DNA of 64,000 bases from Paralvinella palmiformis (lineage: Eukaryota; Annelida; Polychaeta; Terebellida; Alvinellidae): the NCBI GenBank assembly GCA_025642065.1, contig JAODUP010000702.1, positions 185,001 to 249,000 of the forward strand. Reading direction: 5' to 3'. Of the stretch, positions 63,986-64,000 are shown one piece after another. The notes under the pieces are model-generated. The model searched no databases and was not told the origin of the DNA. It saw only the letters and a list, made by a program, of their open reading frames with translations. Made by a program: the position numbers and the translations under genes. Each line of letters begins with the position of its first letter. Position 1 is the first letter of the stretch.

Positions 63986-64000
63986 AATATATATATATAT

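Overview
This is a 64 kb piece of an AT-rich, repeat-dense animal nuclear genome. Genes are split by short introns with GT/AG junctions. Long (TA)n, (CA)n and (TCAC)n arrays are everywhere. The mobile elements (non-LTR retrotransposons, Tc1, DIRS-like remnants, tRNA-derived SINEs) and the two gene families (DEG/ENaC channels and a divergent class A receptor) fit a lophotrochozoan, most likely a mollusc. The species cannot be fixed from sequence alone. There are no bacterial features such as operons, ribosome binding sites or CRISPR.

Layout. 1-9 kb is repeat-rich intergenic DNA with two tRNA-derived SINEs, one copy of a dispersed repeat I call BRE, and a palindrome-rich unit. 8.4-16 kb is a retrotransposon graveyard: DIRS-like, CR1/L2-like on both strands, and an internally deleted endonuclease/RT element on the minus strand. 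16.6-18.4 kb is a decayed Tc1 element between two TA arrays. 15.9-21.1 kb and 22.2-27.2 kb are two copies of one segmental duplication. The first carries a broken DEG/ENaC channel gene. The second is the 5' part of an apparently intact ten-exon DEG/ENaC gene (25183-31294, 950 residues by my splice model). A third broken channel fragment is at 36.7-37.2 kb. Relics of the gene's largest exon lie at 49.7-50.4 kb (minus) and 54.1-54.2 kb (plus). 38-46.5 kb mixes CR1/L2 copies, other LINE pieces and two decayed seven-transmembrane receptor copies. 46.5-62 kb is mostly non-coding, with BRE copies, SINE-like units, CA-rich DNA and a few unexplained small ORFs. At 62.3-63.5 kb is a single-exon class A-like receptor whose frame is interrupted by a single -1 shift at an A6 run.

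The most interesting observation is the channel. It has the standard DEG/ENaC parts: the N-terminal His-Gly motif, TM1, the cysteine-rich extracellular domain, and TM2 with the G-x-S filter. One 1654-base exon adds about 500 residues of helical, glycosylation-rich, almost cysteine-free sequence between the cysteine-rich region and the pre-TM2 strand. I do not recognise this inserted domain. Relics of it elsewhere in the window show that it belongs to a gene family and is not an accident of this copy. The channel and the receptor could both be sensory or peptide-related membrane proteins, but nothing in the sequence shows that they act together.
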